Of a DNA stretch of 7,170 nucleotides, positions 1-6,454 are shown in pieces. Both the position numbers and the translations under genes were made by a program. The notes under the pieces were generated by a model. The model was given only the letters and a program-made list of their open reading frames with translations, searched no databases and was not told where the DNA came from. The first letter of the stretch is position 1. Each line of letters opens with the position of its first letter. The stretch comes from JACQXM01 sp964569425. Its GTDB lineage: Bacteria; Planctomycetota; Phycisphaerae; UBA1845. The stretch lies in contig CAZMVD010000173.1 of NCBI GenBank assembly GCA_964569425.1, positions 1 through 7,170 on the forward strand, written 5' to 3'.

Positions 1-253
1 GGCGCAAGTTAAGATTGTGTTAAATCGTCGAACCAAAAGTCCCGGACAGAATTGGATCAGTTCCGGTGACTCTGAGAGGGATTCATAGGCCGGCGCGGCG
101 ACGTCAACCGACGCCCGCGTCGGCCACAGGTTGAAACGGAGCGGGACGCTACATTTGCTCGCCCCGATTACATGGACCTGGAGCCGGCCCGAACCGTGGA
201 GCCGACAAAGTGAGTCGGCGAAACCAGGGCGACTGCAAAAGAGAATCATCAGA
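1..253. other. Leader region without a recognisable gene
   Basis: No complete gene is visible here. One frame stays open from base 2 to a TAG at 86-88 and could be the last 28 codons of an upstream gene on the + strand, but its residues match nothing I recognise. Two GC-rich hairpins can be drawn: CCGACG/CGTCGG with a CCCG loop (108-123), and GCCGAC/GTCGGC with a 7-base loop (201-219). Neither is followed by a T-run, so neither is a convincing intrinsic terminator. No convincing -35/-10 pair was found for the gene starting at 254. Confidence 0.5.
201..219 (+). promoter_or_regulatory. Hairpin in the 5' leader of the first nuclease gene
   Basis: GCCGAC (201-206) and GTCGGC (214-219) are perfect inverted arms around the loop AAAGTGA. 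The structure ends 34 bases before the proposed ATG at 254. It could stabilise the mRNA leader, or it could be chance in GC-rich DNA. No known riboswitch or attenuator was recognised. Confidence 0.25.
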
Positions 254-2416
254 ATGATTAAATCCGGCTCCTGGACGCGACAGCGGACTGGTCGACTATG
301 GGCCACGGTTGCCGTATTCAAAGTGTGCGCCCTGGCTCTCCCCGCGGCCGCACAATGGGACCCCGCTAACGCGCAGTGGGGCAAGTCGGACGATCGCGAT
401 ATTCGTGTGATGACCTGGAACGTCAAGGACGGAGTTTGCAGCACCAACGCCAAGAGCGAGGGCCTGAACAACTGGACCGCGCTGGCACGCATCGTCGCCG
501 CCCTGCGTCCAGACGTGTTGCTTCTCCAGGAAGCCGGTGACAATAGCGGCAATGGAACCGGCGCTGGAGTCGATTCCGTCTCGGCACTTTCCACAACGCT
601 TCAGTTGTTCCTGGGCGGTGGAGGAGACCCGTTTCTCCCCGGCAACCCGCCGGTCACCGCGTATGTTCAAAAGTATGCGCCGAACTACGACCTGCCATTT
701 GTATTCGTCAGCAATTCAAACGACGGGTTTAATCGCAATGTCATCCTGAGCCGGTTTCCGTTCGCAGATCTGAACGGCGATGGGCGCAGCGTCTTGAACG
801 ATATCCATTTGATTCTGGGAGATGAGTACGCCCCCGGAGGGAATGGCGGAATCCGCGGTTTTCCCTTCGTGGAATTGGACTTGCCCGACGCAGACTACGA
901 CGGCGATCTGGTCGTAGGCGCGGGCCACTTGAAAGCCGGCGGCTCATCTTCGGATCTGGCCGATCGCCTGGAAGCAGCGCAGAACGTGGCGTACTGGGTT
1001 GATTACCTGCTCAACGGCGCAGGGACCGGGACGCCCGACCCCAACGGTAAGATTCTCGACAGCCCGCCGGTTACTTCAATTCTCGATCCACTCACGCCGG
1101 TGATTCTCGGCGGCGACTGGAATGAAGACGAAGCGACCAACGGTCGCCGCGGACCTGCCGAGTGGCTTACTGCGGCAGCAATGTCCGGCGGTAGCGACGG
1201 TACGGATCGTGATCGCACAGACATGATCTACGATGCCGCAACGCACGTGTTTACCGGCAGCCGGGCAACCTTTGGTTCTTCGTCCAAGCTCGACTATCTT
1301 GCCTGGCAGGATAGCATCATCGAACTGCGTCGCGCGTTCATATTCAACACATCGGGCACGCCGGGAGGTGCACTTCCGCCCGAATTGAGCGGCTTTCCCG
1401 CGCCCAGCACGGCCAGCGGCGTCGCTTCGGATCATCGGCCGGTAATTGCGGATTTCATATTCGTGGCCCCCGATTGCAACGACAACGGCGTTCCTGATGA
1501 TCAAGAGCCTGACACGGATGGCGACGGCGTCATTGACGATTGCGATGGATGCCCCCTCGACGAGACCAAAATCGAACCTGGTCTTTGTGGCTGTGGTATT
1601 CCCGAAACAGATTCGGACAGCGACGGTACGCCCGATTGCCTTGATGAGTGCCCGAACGATCCCGCTAAAATTGCGCCCGGCCTCTGCGGTTGCGGCACGC
1701 CTGACGACGACTCCGACGGCGACAGCACGCCAGACTGCCTCGACGAATGCCCGAACGACCCGAACAAGACGGCGCCCGGGCAGTGTGGCTGCGGAGCACC
1801 GGACGTGGCACCCGAGGCGCCACAACTGGTGGGCGGCGGCGAATGGCGGAAGAACCGATATCTTTCGTTTGTTCCGCCGGGCACTGTGACGCCCTATGCG
1901 TTTCAGGTGCGGCGCACATTCCCCGGAAACGACGATTTGGGATGGGTGGGCATCCCGGCCGGCAACGACCTTGCTGGGATTGTAGCTGATTCCGTTGTAA
2001 GAGTGTGGTCCGAACCGGTCGTTCATGTCGGAGGGTGCGGGATTGTTCCCGTTGCGGTCTACGAAGTTACCAGCTGGGTGGGGAGCTGCGTTTCGGCGGA
2101 GCCGCTCATCGTCGTCACCATCGACCGGCCAGTTCCGAAATTCTGGGGCGATACCGTCGGTGCCTTTGACGGCACCAACTGGTCCCCGCCCAACGGGCTG
2201 GTTAACACCAATGACTTTTTGGCCGCCCTTCAGCTGTTTCAAGGTGTGCCCGGCGCTCCGCACGTAAGCGTGGTGGACGTTCAGTCAGTTAGCACGCAAG
2301 ATCCCTGTTTGAACGGGATTGCGAACATTGCTGACATATTCCTGCTGATTAAGGCATTCCAGGGCGAACCGTACCCGTTCGAGATGGATCCTGAGAACTG
2401 TCCCGTCTGTCCTTGA
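254..2416 (+). CDS. Secreted EEP-family (DNase I-like) phosphodiesterase with TSP3-like repeats and a dockerin-like C-terminus
   Basis: The product is 720 residues. I chose ATG 254 over the upstream TTG at 131 because it puts a signal peptide at the N-terminus: basic TRQRTGR, a hydrophobic stretch at about 15-32, and a likely cut after PAAA near residue 33. The ribosome site is weak (AAAAGAG, 237-243). Residues about 50-403 form an EEP fold. Its expected active-site motifs are TWNV (N56), LLQE (E93), GHLK (H225), GGDWN (D288, N290), LDYL (D347) and ASDH (D393, H394). Three aspartate/cysteine-rich repeats (about 420-517) resemble thrombospondin type 3 calcium repeats. A linker domain follows, then a dockerin-like module (about 630-709). 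EEP enzymes cut phosphodiesters in DNA, RNA, phospholipids or inositol phosphates. The fold is clear but the substrate is not; an extracellular nuclease is the best guess. The protein should be exported. A second EEP gene follows 74 bp downstream. Confidence 0.88.
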   Translation: MIKSGSWTRQRTGRLWATVAVFKVCALALPAAAQWDPANAQWGKSDDRDIRVMTWNVKDGVCSTNAKSEGLNNWTALARIVAALRPDVLLLQEAGDNSGNGTGAGVDSVSALSTTLQLFLGGGGDPFLPGNPPVTAYVQKYAPNYDLPFVFVSNSNDGFNRNVILSRFPFADLNGDGRSVLNDIHLILGDEYAPGGNGGIRGFPFVELDLPDADYDGDLVVGAGHLKAGGSSSDLADRLEAAQNVAYWVDYLLNGAGTGTPDPNGKILDSPPVTSILDPLTPVILGGDWNEDEATNGRRGPAEWLTAAAMSGGSDGTDRDRTDMIYDAATHVFTGSRATFGSSSKLDYLAWQDSIIELRRAFIFNTSGTPGGALPPELSGFPAPSTASGVASDHRPVIADFIFVAPDCNDNGVPDDQEPDTDGDGVIDDCDGCPLDETKIEPGLCGCGIPETDSDSDGTPDCLDECPNDPAKIAPGLCGCGTPDDDSDGDSTPDCLDECPNDPNKTAPGQCGCGAPDVAPEAPQLVGGGEWRKNRYLSFVPPGTVTPYAFQVRRTFPGNDDLGWVGIPAGNDLAGIVADSVVRVWSEPVVHVGGCGIVPVAVYEVTSWVGSCVSAEPLIVVTIDRPVPKFWGDTVGAFDGTNWSPPNGLVNTNDFLAALQLFQGVPGAPHVSVVDVQSVSTQDPCLNGIANIADIFLLIKAFQGEPYPFEMDPENCPVCP
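1511..1804 (+). repeat. Three tandem TSP3-like calcium-binding repeats within the first nuclease
   Basis: Three units of 32-33 codons share the pattern D-x-D-G-D-x-x-x-D-C-x-x-x-CP-x-D-x-x-K-x-x-PG-x-CGCG. The equivalent cysteines lie at residues 430, 462 and 495 of the 720-residue protein. Aspartate-rich DxDGDG loops followed by paired cysteines are typical of thrombospondin type 3 repeats in secreted bacterial proteins, where they bind calcium and act as stiff spacers. Here they separate the catalytic domain from the C-terminal dockerin-like part. Confidence 0.8.
2141..2380 (+). other. Dockerin-like / EF-hand-like C-terminal module
   Basis: Residues about 630-709 of the first nuclease begin FWGDTVGAFDG and hold two related segments, NGLVNTNDFLAALQLFQG and NGIANIADIFLLIKAFQGEP. 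Each has an Asn/Asp-rich loop followed by a hydrophobic helix, which is the layout of the paired dockerin type I calcium loops. Similar modules are common at the C-termini of secreted Planctomycetota proteins (recalled, not searched). The loops lack some of the usual aspartates, so cohesin binding is uncertain. Confidence 0.6.
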
Positions 2417-2476
2417 GGGCAGGGCGGATCCAAGGGGCTTGGCCATTACGTATGCGGAGCGACCTAAAATCACTGT

Positions 2477-2480
2477 GGAG
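2477..2480 (+). promoter_or_regulatory. Ribosome binding site supporting the ATG at 2491
   Basis: GGAG lies 10 bases before ATG 2491. It favours this start over the in-frame TTG at 2413, which overlaps the stop of the preceding gene and would bury the signal peptide behind 26 polar residues. Confidence 0.5.
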
Positions 2481-2490
2481 TGAGCAGACG

Positions 2491-3735
2491 ATGGATTGCC
2501 GTTGGATCGTTGTCTTGACCGGGCTGCTGGCCAGCGCAGGCGGCGTGCGTTCCGCACCGCCGATCGATCCGGATGAGGGTCGCCCCCGCGTATTGTGGAA
2601 TCAGGCCGAGAGTGCGGTGGGTCGCATTGCTTTCGTGGCGGGCGTCGTGACGGAAACCGGTCGCGCGGGCCGCGTCCACTTTCTGGAGTTCGATCCATCG
2701 ACCGAACGGCGCTTCCGCGGCGTGGTTTTCGAGGAAAACCTCGCGGACTTCCCAGGCAGCTTGGAATCGCTGTACGTCGGGAAGACAGTGCAGATTCGCG
2801 GCTTCGTGACCCGCTATGCGGGCAAGCCACAAATCGTGGTCCGCCATCCAACACAGATCGCTGTTCTCGACAAACTCCCGCCGCCTGTGGAACCCGTGGC
2901 GGTGAAACGCGCCGCACAGGATCGCCTGACCATCGCCTCATTTAATGTCCTTAACCTGTTCGATGACGTCGATGACCCCTATACCTTTGACGAGACCACA
3001 CCCCCGAAACCCAGACACCAGCTTGAACGTCTGGCCCAGACCATCCGCGCCCTGGATGCCGACGTGGTGGCCTTGCAGGAAGTAGAGTCGGAAGGGTACC
3101 TGCGTCGTTTCCTCGAGGTGTTCCTGTCGGACATGGGTTACCAGTACGTGGTGGCAGTGCCGGGCAATGACACCCGCGGTAGCGGCGTGGGTCTCGTTTC
3201 CCGGGTGCCGGTGGGTACCGTAATCTCTCATCGCCATATCCGACGTCCCGGCGCGGACGGCTCCACTCAGCAGTTTCGGCGTGATCTCCTTGCTGTCGAG
3301 TTGTGGCCGGAAGATGCGGCCCCCCTCGAAGTCTGGGTCCTTCACCTCAAGAGCAATTACGATGGTCGCGAACATGCCGAGAGCATACGAATGGGTGAAG
3401 CCCGACTGGTTCGCGCATTGCTTGATCAACGGTTTCGGCAGAGCCCGGATGCACGCTTAATTGTCTGCGGTGACTTCAACGACACTTGGGACAGCGCCAC
3501 CTTGCGCACCATCGTAGGCGAGGGCGCCACGGCGCTGGCTATGCCCCTCGACGAGTTGCCGACCGAACGTCGCATTACCTACAACAAGGACCCTTACCGC
3601 TCCATGATCGACTTCCTTCTTCTTACGCCCGCGCTGCGCGACCAATACATACCCGGAACACTGCGCATACTCGATGGTTCGGTGGAAGCCTCCGGCTCCG
3701 ATCACAACCCGCTCGTGTTGTCGATTCGACCTTGA
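2491..3735 (+). CDS. Secreted OB-fold + EEP-family endonuclease-like protein
   Basis: The product is 414 residues. The N-terminus reads MDCRWIVVLTGLLASAGG, a short signal peptide with a likely cut after VRSA (residue 21). Residues about 34-126 (RVLWNQ to QIAVLD) are a beta-rich segment with GVV, VQIRGFVTRYAGKPQIVV and similar strands, which I read as an OB-fold-like nucleic-acid-binding domain. Residues about 146-412 are an EEP domain: SFNVLNLF (N152), ALQEVES (E197), VGLVSRVPV, LHLKSN (H285), CGDFND (D328, N330), MIDFLLL (D374) and GSDHNP (D404, H405). All expected catalytic positions are present. An OB domain followed by EEP matches the core of ExeM/NucH-type extracellular nucleases, so DNA or RNA is the likely substrate. 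The protein ends directly after the EEP fold, with no anchor or sorting tail, so it should be free in the periplasm or medium. It lies 74 bp after another EEP gene and may share its transcript. Confidence 0.88.
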   Translation: MDCRWIVVLTGLLASAGGVRSAPPIDPDEGRPRVLWNQAESAVGRIAFVAGVVTETGRAGRVHFLEFDPSTERRFRGVVFEENLADFPGSLESLYVGKTVQIRGFVTRYAGKPQIVVRHPTQIAVLDKLPPPVEPVAVKRAAQDRLTIASFNVLNLFDDVDDPYTFDETTPPKPRHQLERLAQTIRALDADVVALQEVESEGYLRRFLEVFLSDMGYQYVVAVPGNDTRGSGVGLVSRVPVGTVISHRHIRRPGADGSTQQFRRDLLAVELWPEDAAPLEVWVLHLKSNYDGREHAESIRMGEARLVRALLDQRFRQSPDARLIVCGDFNDTWDSATLRTIVGEGATALAMPLDELPTERRITYNKDPYRSMIDFLLLTPALRDQYIPGTLRILDGSVEASGSDHNPLVLSIRP

Positions 3736-3973
3736 ATCCTCGGCATACAACCATCATTCGAATGGACGCCCGCCTGACCACACGGCCATGCAATCACGTT
3801 CACCGATCGCAAGGAATTGGCGGTGCGATCATCCAGCCACTTCACGATTAACGGAAGTTTTATTTCCGGCTCATCATCGTCTGATTCCCTCCGGCTATAG
3901 AGGACGTGTGGGCAGGTGTGTGCCGGCGGGGTGCACGCAGCATCGCAAAGTAGAATTCCGAAGGAGGTGCAAA
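3736..3973 (+). promoter_or_regulatory. Intergenic region, probable promoter and leader of the surface-protein gene
   Basis: This 238-bp gap holds no recognised gene, although a reading frame passes through it into the next CDS. GATCGCA (3805-3811) and TGCGATC (3824-3830) form a perfect 7-bp inverted repeat. CGGAA/TTCCG (3852-3868) flanks a T-rich loop. Either could end the upstream transcript, but neither has a T-run tail. TATAGA (3896-3901) resembles a -10 box, with no good -35 box 17 bases upstream. The length and these elements suggest that the third gene has its own promoter. Confidence 0.35.
3961..3969 (+). promoter_or_regulatory. Near-perfect Shine-Dalgarno site
   Basis: AAGGAGGTG ends 4 bases before ATG 3974 and is almost fully complementary to the 16S rRNA 3' tail. 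It fixes the start of the following gene and predicts strong translation. The other two genes have much weaker sites. Confidence 0.85.
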
Positions 3974-6412
3974 ATGTCCGGAAGGGATGGAACGAAACCA
4001 TGGTACCGGTGCTTGGGCATGTTTGGAGGATGGTGCCTGATGGCGCTGGCCGCGACGACATCGGCCAACGGTCAGGTGCTCATTAACGAAGTGGACTCGG
4101 ATACGCCGGGGACCGACATGTTGGAATTCGTGGAACTGTACGATGGGGGCGTCGGGTTCACACCCTTGGATGGACTTGTGGTCGTATTTTTCAACGGAAG
4201 CAACGATCTCTCCTACGCATCGTTCGACCTCGACGGGTTCACAACCGATGCATTCGGCTTCTTCACGCTGGGGAATGCGGCCGTGCCCGGCGCGAGCCTG
4301 ATATTCGCTAACAATCTTCTTCAAAACGGGGCCGATGCTGTTGCGCTGTACGCGGCCGACGGCGTCGATTTCCCGACCAACACCCCGGTGACGACCGTTA
4401 ACCTGATCGACGCCGTCGTCTATGACACGGACGATGCCGATGACGCCGGGTTGCTCGTTCTCCTCAATGTCGGCGAGCCCCAGATTAACGAGGGCGGCGG
4501 CGGGGATTCCGCCAACCATTCGATACAACGTTGCCCGGATGGGGCTGGCGGACCTCGCAACACGAGTTCATTCGTTGCACTGCTGCCCACGCCCAATGCC
4601 TCGAACGTGAGTTGTCCCGTAGTGCCCACAGGAGCCTGTTGCATCGATGCGACGGGCGATTGTACCAACGGGGTCGAAGAGGCGGTCTGCATCAACGGCG
4701 GCGGGCGATGGGGTGGAAGCCCTTCCGATTGCCAGTCCATCAATCCGCCGTGCCAGGGCCCTACCGGTGCCTGCTGCGCGGCCGGTTTCTGTGGTACAGA
4801 CCTGACCGCGATCGAGTGCGCCGACGCGGGCGGCGCATACCAAGGTGACGGTTCGATCTGTGCGGGGCAATGCCCGCCCGGCGCGCCGATTATCATCAAC
4901 GAAATCCGTATCGATCAACCCGGTGCGGACGACGATGAGTTTTTCGAGCTCTTCGGACCGGCAGGCGCTTCACTTGACGGGCTAACCTACCTTGTGATTG
5001 GCGATGGCGTAGGCGGGAGCGGCGTGATCGAGGCCGTGGTGTCCCTCAACGGCCTCTCCATACCGGCCGACGGCTACTTCTTGGCAGTCGAAGATACGTT
5101 TACCCTCGGAGGGGCGCCGGACTTGATTCTCAGTGGGGCGTCAAACGGCCTCAACTTTGAAAACAGTGACAACGTGACCCACCTGTTGGTCGCGGGATTC
5201 CTGGGCGCGAACGGCAATGATCTGGATCTCAACGACGATTGCGTGCTCGACTCAATGCCGTGGCTCGGCGAGTTGGACCGCATCGCCTTGATCAGGGAAG
5301 AAAACCCACCGGTGGCGACCGAATGTCATTACGGTCCTCCGGTTGTCGGGCCCGAAGGCACCTTTACGCCAGGGCTTGCAGTGCGATGCCCAGATGTCGT
5401 TGGCCCGTTCATCATTGGACTTTTCGGTCCGATCGGGGCCCAGGACACACCGGGCGTTGCCAACAACTGCGCGGTGTGCGGTAACGGCATCGTCGAAGCC
5501 GGCGAGGACTGCGACGGCGGCGATTGTTGCACGCAAACCTGTCAGTTTGCCGCCGCTGGGACGACTTGCCGCGCCGCGTCGGATCTCTGTGACGCCGGCG
5601 AGGCCTGTACTGGCGCCAGTGCTGATTGTCCGCTCGACGGGTTGGCCGTCGCGGGTTTCGAGTGCCGCGCAAGCGCGGGCGATTGCGATCCGGCGGAATT
5701 CTGTGACGGCATGAATCCCGCTTGTCCGCCCGACGCGTTCGAGCCCAACTCCTTGGAGTGTCGCCCGGCGGCCGGCCACTGCGATGTGGCCGAGTTTTGC
5801 ACCGGAAACGATCCCGTCTGCCCGACCGACGCATTCGAGCCGGACACACTGGAATGTCGTTCATCTGCGGGTGACTGCGATCTCGCCGAATTCTGCACCG
5901 GCAACGATCCGCTTTGTCCGGCGGATGGTTTCGCACCCGACACCACCGTCTGTCGACCTGCTGCGGACGAATGTGACGTTGCTGAATTCTGTACCGGCAG
6001 CGCCGCCGACTGCCCGGTCAATGGCTATGCGGGTCAAGGGACCCCCTGTACAGATGACGGCAACGAATGCACCGAAGACGTGTGCGACGGCGGCGGCACT
6101 TGCGATCATCCGATCAACGGATTGTGCGGCGCCTGCTGCTTGCCTGGCGGTTGCAATGATGACGTTCAGGCTGGAACTTGCACGACGCTCGGTGGCACTT
6201 TCGTAGCAGCGGACACCAACTGTGATAGCGATAGCGACGCCGACGGGGTGGCCGATCCCTGCGACCTTTGCGCCGGCGTGGATGACGGTCTGTTTGCACC
6301 GGAGTGCGTCGGGGCCATACCAACCGTTTCGGAGTGGGGACTGGTGGTCCTGGCGCTGATGCTCATGATCGTCGGCAAACTCGCGTTTGCCAATCGGATC
6401 GAAACTACCTGA
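3974..6412 (+). CDS. Cysteine-rich surface protein: two lamin-tail-like domains, TGACC units, disintegrin-like repeats and an IPTL-CTERM-like sorting tail
   Basis: The product is 812 residues, starting at ATG 3974 behind a strong ribosome site. A frame open from 3674 is not used: the first 100 codons look non-coding and would hide the signal peptide (hydrophobic about 14-30, cut near SANG, residue 33). In order: lamin-tail-like domain 1, about 35-214 (VLINEVDSDTPGTD, EFVELY, late SIQRCPDG); two TGACC units, 219-302; lamin-tail-like domain 2, about 305-499 (IIINEIRIDQPGADDDEFFELFG); a disintegrin-like region, 502-691; a third ACC unit, 718-750; a DSDADGVADPCD calcium-like loop; then IPTVSEWG (782-789), a hydrophobic segment (790-806) and a short tail. 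No catalytic domain is visible. The likely role is adhesion, binding or scaffolding on the cell surface. It follows two secreted EEP enzymes, and lamin-tail domains are known partners of such nucleases, so a shared task is plausible but unproved. Confidence 0.85.
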   Translation: MSGRDGTKPWYRCLGMFGGWCLMALAATTSANGQVLINEVDSDTPGTDMLEFVELYDGGVGFTPLDGLVVVFFNGSNDLSYASFDLDGFTTDAFGFFTLGNAAVPGASLIFANNLLQNGADAVALYAADGVDFPTNTPVTTVNLIDAVVYDTDDADDAGLLVLLNVGEPQINEGGGGDSANHSIQRCPDGAGGPRNTSSFVALLPTPNASNVSCPVVPTGACCIDATGDCTNGVEEAVCINGGGRWGGSPSDCQSINPPCQGPTGACCAAGFCGTDLTAIECADAGGAYQGDGSICAGQCPPGAPIIINEIRIDQPGADDDEFFELFGPAGASLDGLTYLVIGDGVGGSGVIEAVVSLNGLSIPADGYFLAVEDTFTLGGAPDLILSGASNGLNFENSDNVTHLLVAGFLGANGNDLDLNDDCVLDSMPWLGELDRIALIREENPPVATECHYGPPVVGPEGTFTPGLAVRCPDVVGPFIIGLFGPIGAQDTPGVANNCAVCGNGIVEAGEDCDGGDCCTQTCQFAAAGTTCRAASDLCDAGEACTGASADCPLDGLAVAGFECRASAGDCDPAEFCDGMNPACPPDAFEPNSLECRPAAGHCDVAEFCTGNDPVCPTDAFEPDTLECRSSAGDCDLAEFCTGNDPLCPADGFAPDTTVCRPAADECDVAEFCTGSAADCPVNGYAGQGTPCTDDGNECTEDVCDGGGTCDHPINGLCGACCLPGGCNDDVQAGTCTTLGGTFVAADTNCDSDSDADGVADPCDLCAGVDDGLFAPECVGAIPTVSEWGLVVLALMLMIVGKLAFANRIETT
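4628..4879 (+). repeat. Two TGACC-type cysteine-rich units between the lamin-tail-like domains
   Basis: Unit A (residues 219-261) and unit B (264-302) both start TGACC. Both continue with a C-x-x-GG-(x)n-C layout: AVCINGGGRW in A and IECADAGGAYQG in B. A third, diverged copy lies near the C-terminus. The paired cysteines suggest small disulfide-bonded modules outside the cytoplasm. I recall such units as frequent in Phycisphaerae-type surface proteins. Their function is unknown to me. Confidence 0.7.
5477..5566 (+). other. Disintegrin-like header (shortened first half)
   Basis: Residues 502-531 read CGNGIVEAGEDCDGG, then DCCTQTCQFAAAGTT, and lead directly into the first CR repeat. ADAM disintegrin domains open with a CGNG-x-VE-x-GE-x-CD motif and later carry a CC-x-x-C-x-F-x-x-x-G-x-x-CR stretch. 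Both parts are recognisable here, but the cysteine-rich middle between them is missing. The first part also fits the DUF4215/Myxococcus cysteine-rich repeat family, which shares this motif. Confidence 0.6.
5567..6046 (+). repeat. Five tandem 96-bp units encoding disintegrin-like 32-residue repeats
   Basis: Units start at cysteines 532, 564, 596, 628 and 660, exactly 32 residues apart, with no gaps. The shared pattern is C-R-x5-C-D-x2-E-x-C-x-G-x4-C-x11-C, the last C being the first of the next unit. In memory-based comparison, this cysteine spacing equals the second half of ADAM disintegrin domains. The last unit reads CRPAADECDVAEFCTG and even holds the ECD triplet of the ADAM disintegrin loop. 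Units 3 and 4 are the most alike (both contain AEFCTGNDP), which points to recent duplication. No RGD is present. Confidence 0.85.
6125..6223 (+). repeat. Third ACC-type cysteine-rich unit
   Basis: Residues 718-750 (CGACCLPGGC, then TCTTLGGTF and TNC) repeat the layout of the two TGACC units at 4628-4879. This copy lies after the disintegrin-like block and runs into a DSDSDADGVAD calcium-like loop. Confidence 0.6.
6317..6409 (+). other. IPTL-CTERM-like C-terminal sorting signal
   Basis: The last 31 residues have the three-part layout of exosortase-type sorting tails: the motif IPTVSEWG, a hydrophobic segment LVVLALMLMIV, and a short polar end with K and R. The motif matches the IPTL/IPTVSEWG class. 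Such tails hold the protein in the membrane until a partner transpeptidase processes it. No exosortase is in the window, so the partner must be encoded elsewhere. Confidence 0.75.
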
Positions 6413-6428
6413 CGATGTGCCGCAGGTC

Positions 6429-6454
6429 GTGAGGGATGCCTCCATCGCCCTCAC
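6429..6454 (+). terminator. Hairpin downstream of the surface-protein gene, possible terminator
   Basis: GTGAGGG (6429-6435) pairs perfectly with CCCTCAC (6448-6454). The stem extends by ATG/CAT around a CCTC loop with a 2-base bulge. It begins 17 bases after the stop codon, where a terminator is expected. No T-run follows, so it may instead protect the mRNA 3' end or act together with Rho. Confidence 0.5.

Noticed and set aside
108..123. GC-rich hairpin as an intrinsic terminator of an upstream gene
   Set aside because: The stem is only 6 bp and there is no T-run after it.
1076..2263. A 395-residue open frame on the - strand
   Set aside because: It lies wholly inside the first nuclease gene, shows no domain and is rich in R/A/G as expected for an antisense shadow of GC-rich coding DNA.
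3674..3973. N-terminal extension of the surface protein through the intergenic region
   Set aside because: It overlaps the end of the second nuclease gene, has no ribosome site and would bury the signal peptide. AAGGAGGTG sits just before ATG 3974.
3860..4528. A 222-residue open frame on the - strand overlapping the start of the surface-protein gene
   Set aside because: It would oppose a gene with a near-perfect ribosome site and clear domains. Its residues show no family features.
5567..6046. Regular 96-bp periodicity considered as a CRISPR array
   Set aside because: The repeats are in-frame protein-coding units with diverged DNA and no identical repeat/unique spacer alternation.
5567..6046. 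An RGD integrin-binding motif in the disintegrin-like array
   Set aside because: No RGD is present. The loops read SDLCD, AGDCD, AGHCD, AGDCD and ADECD.
5861..6454. A 197-residue open frame on the - strand under the repeat array
   Set aside because: It is a shadow of the repeated, cysteine-rich + strand gene. No domain and no independent start signal were seen.
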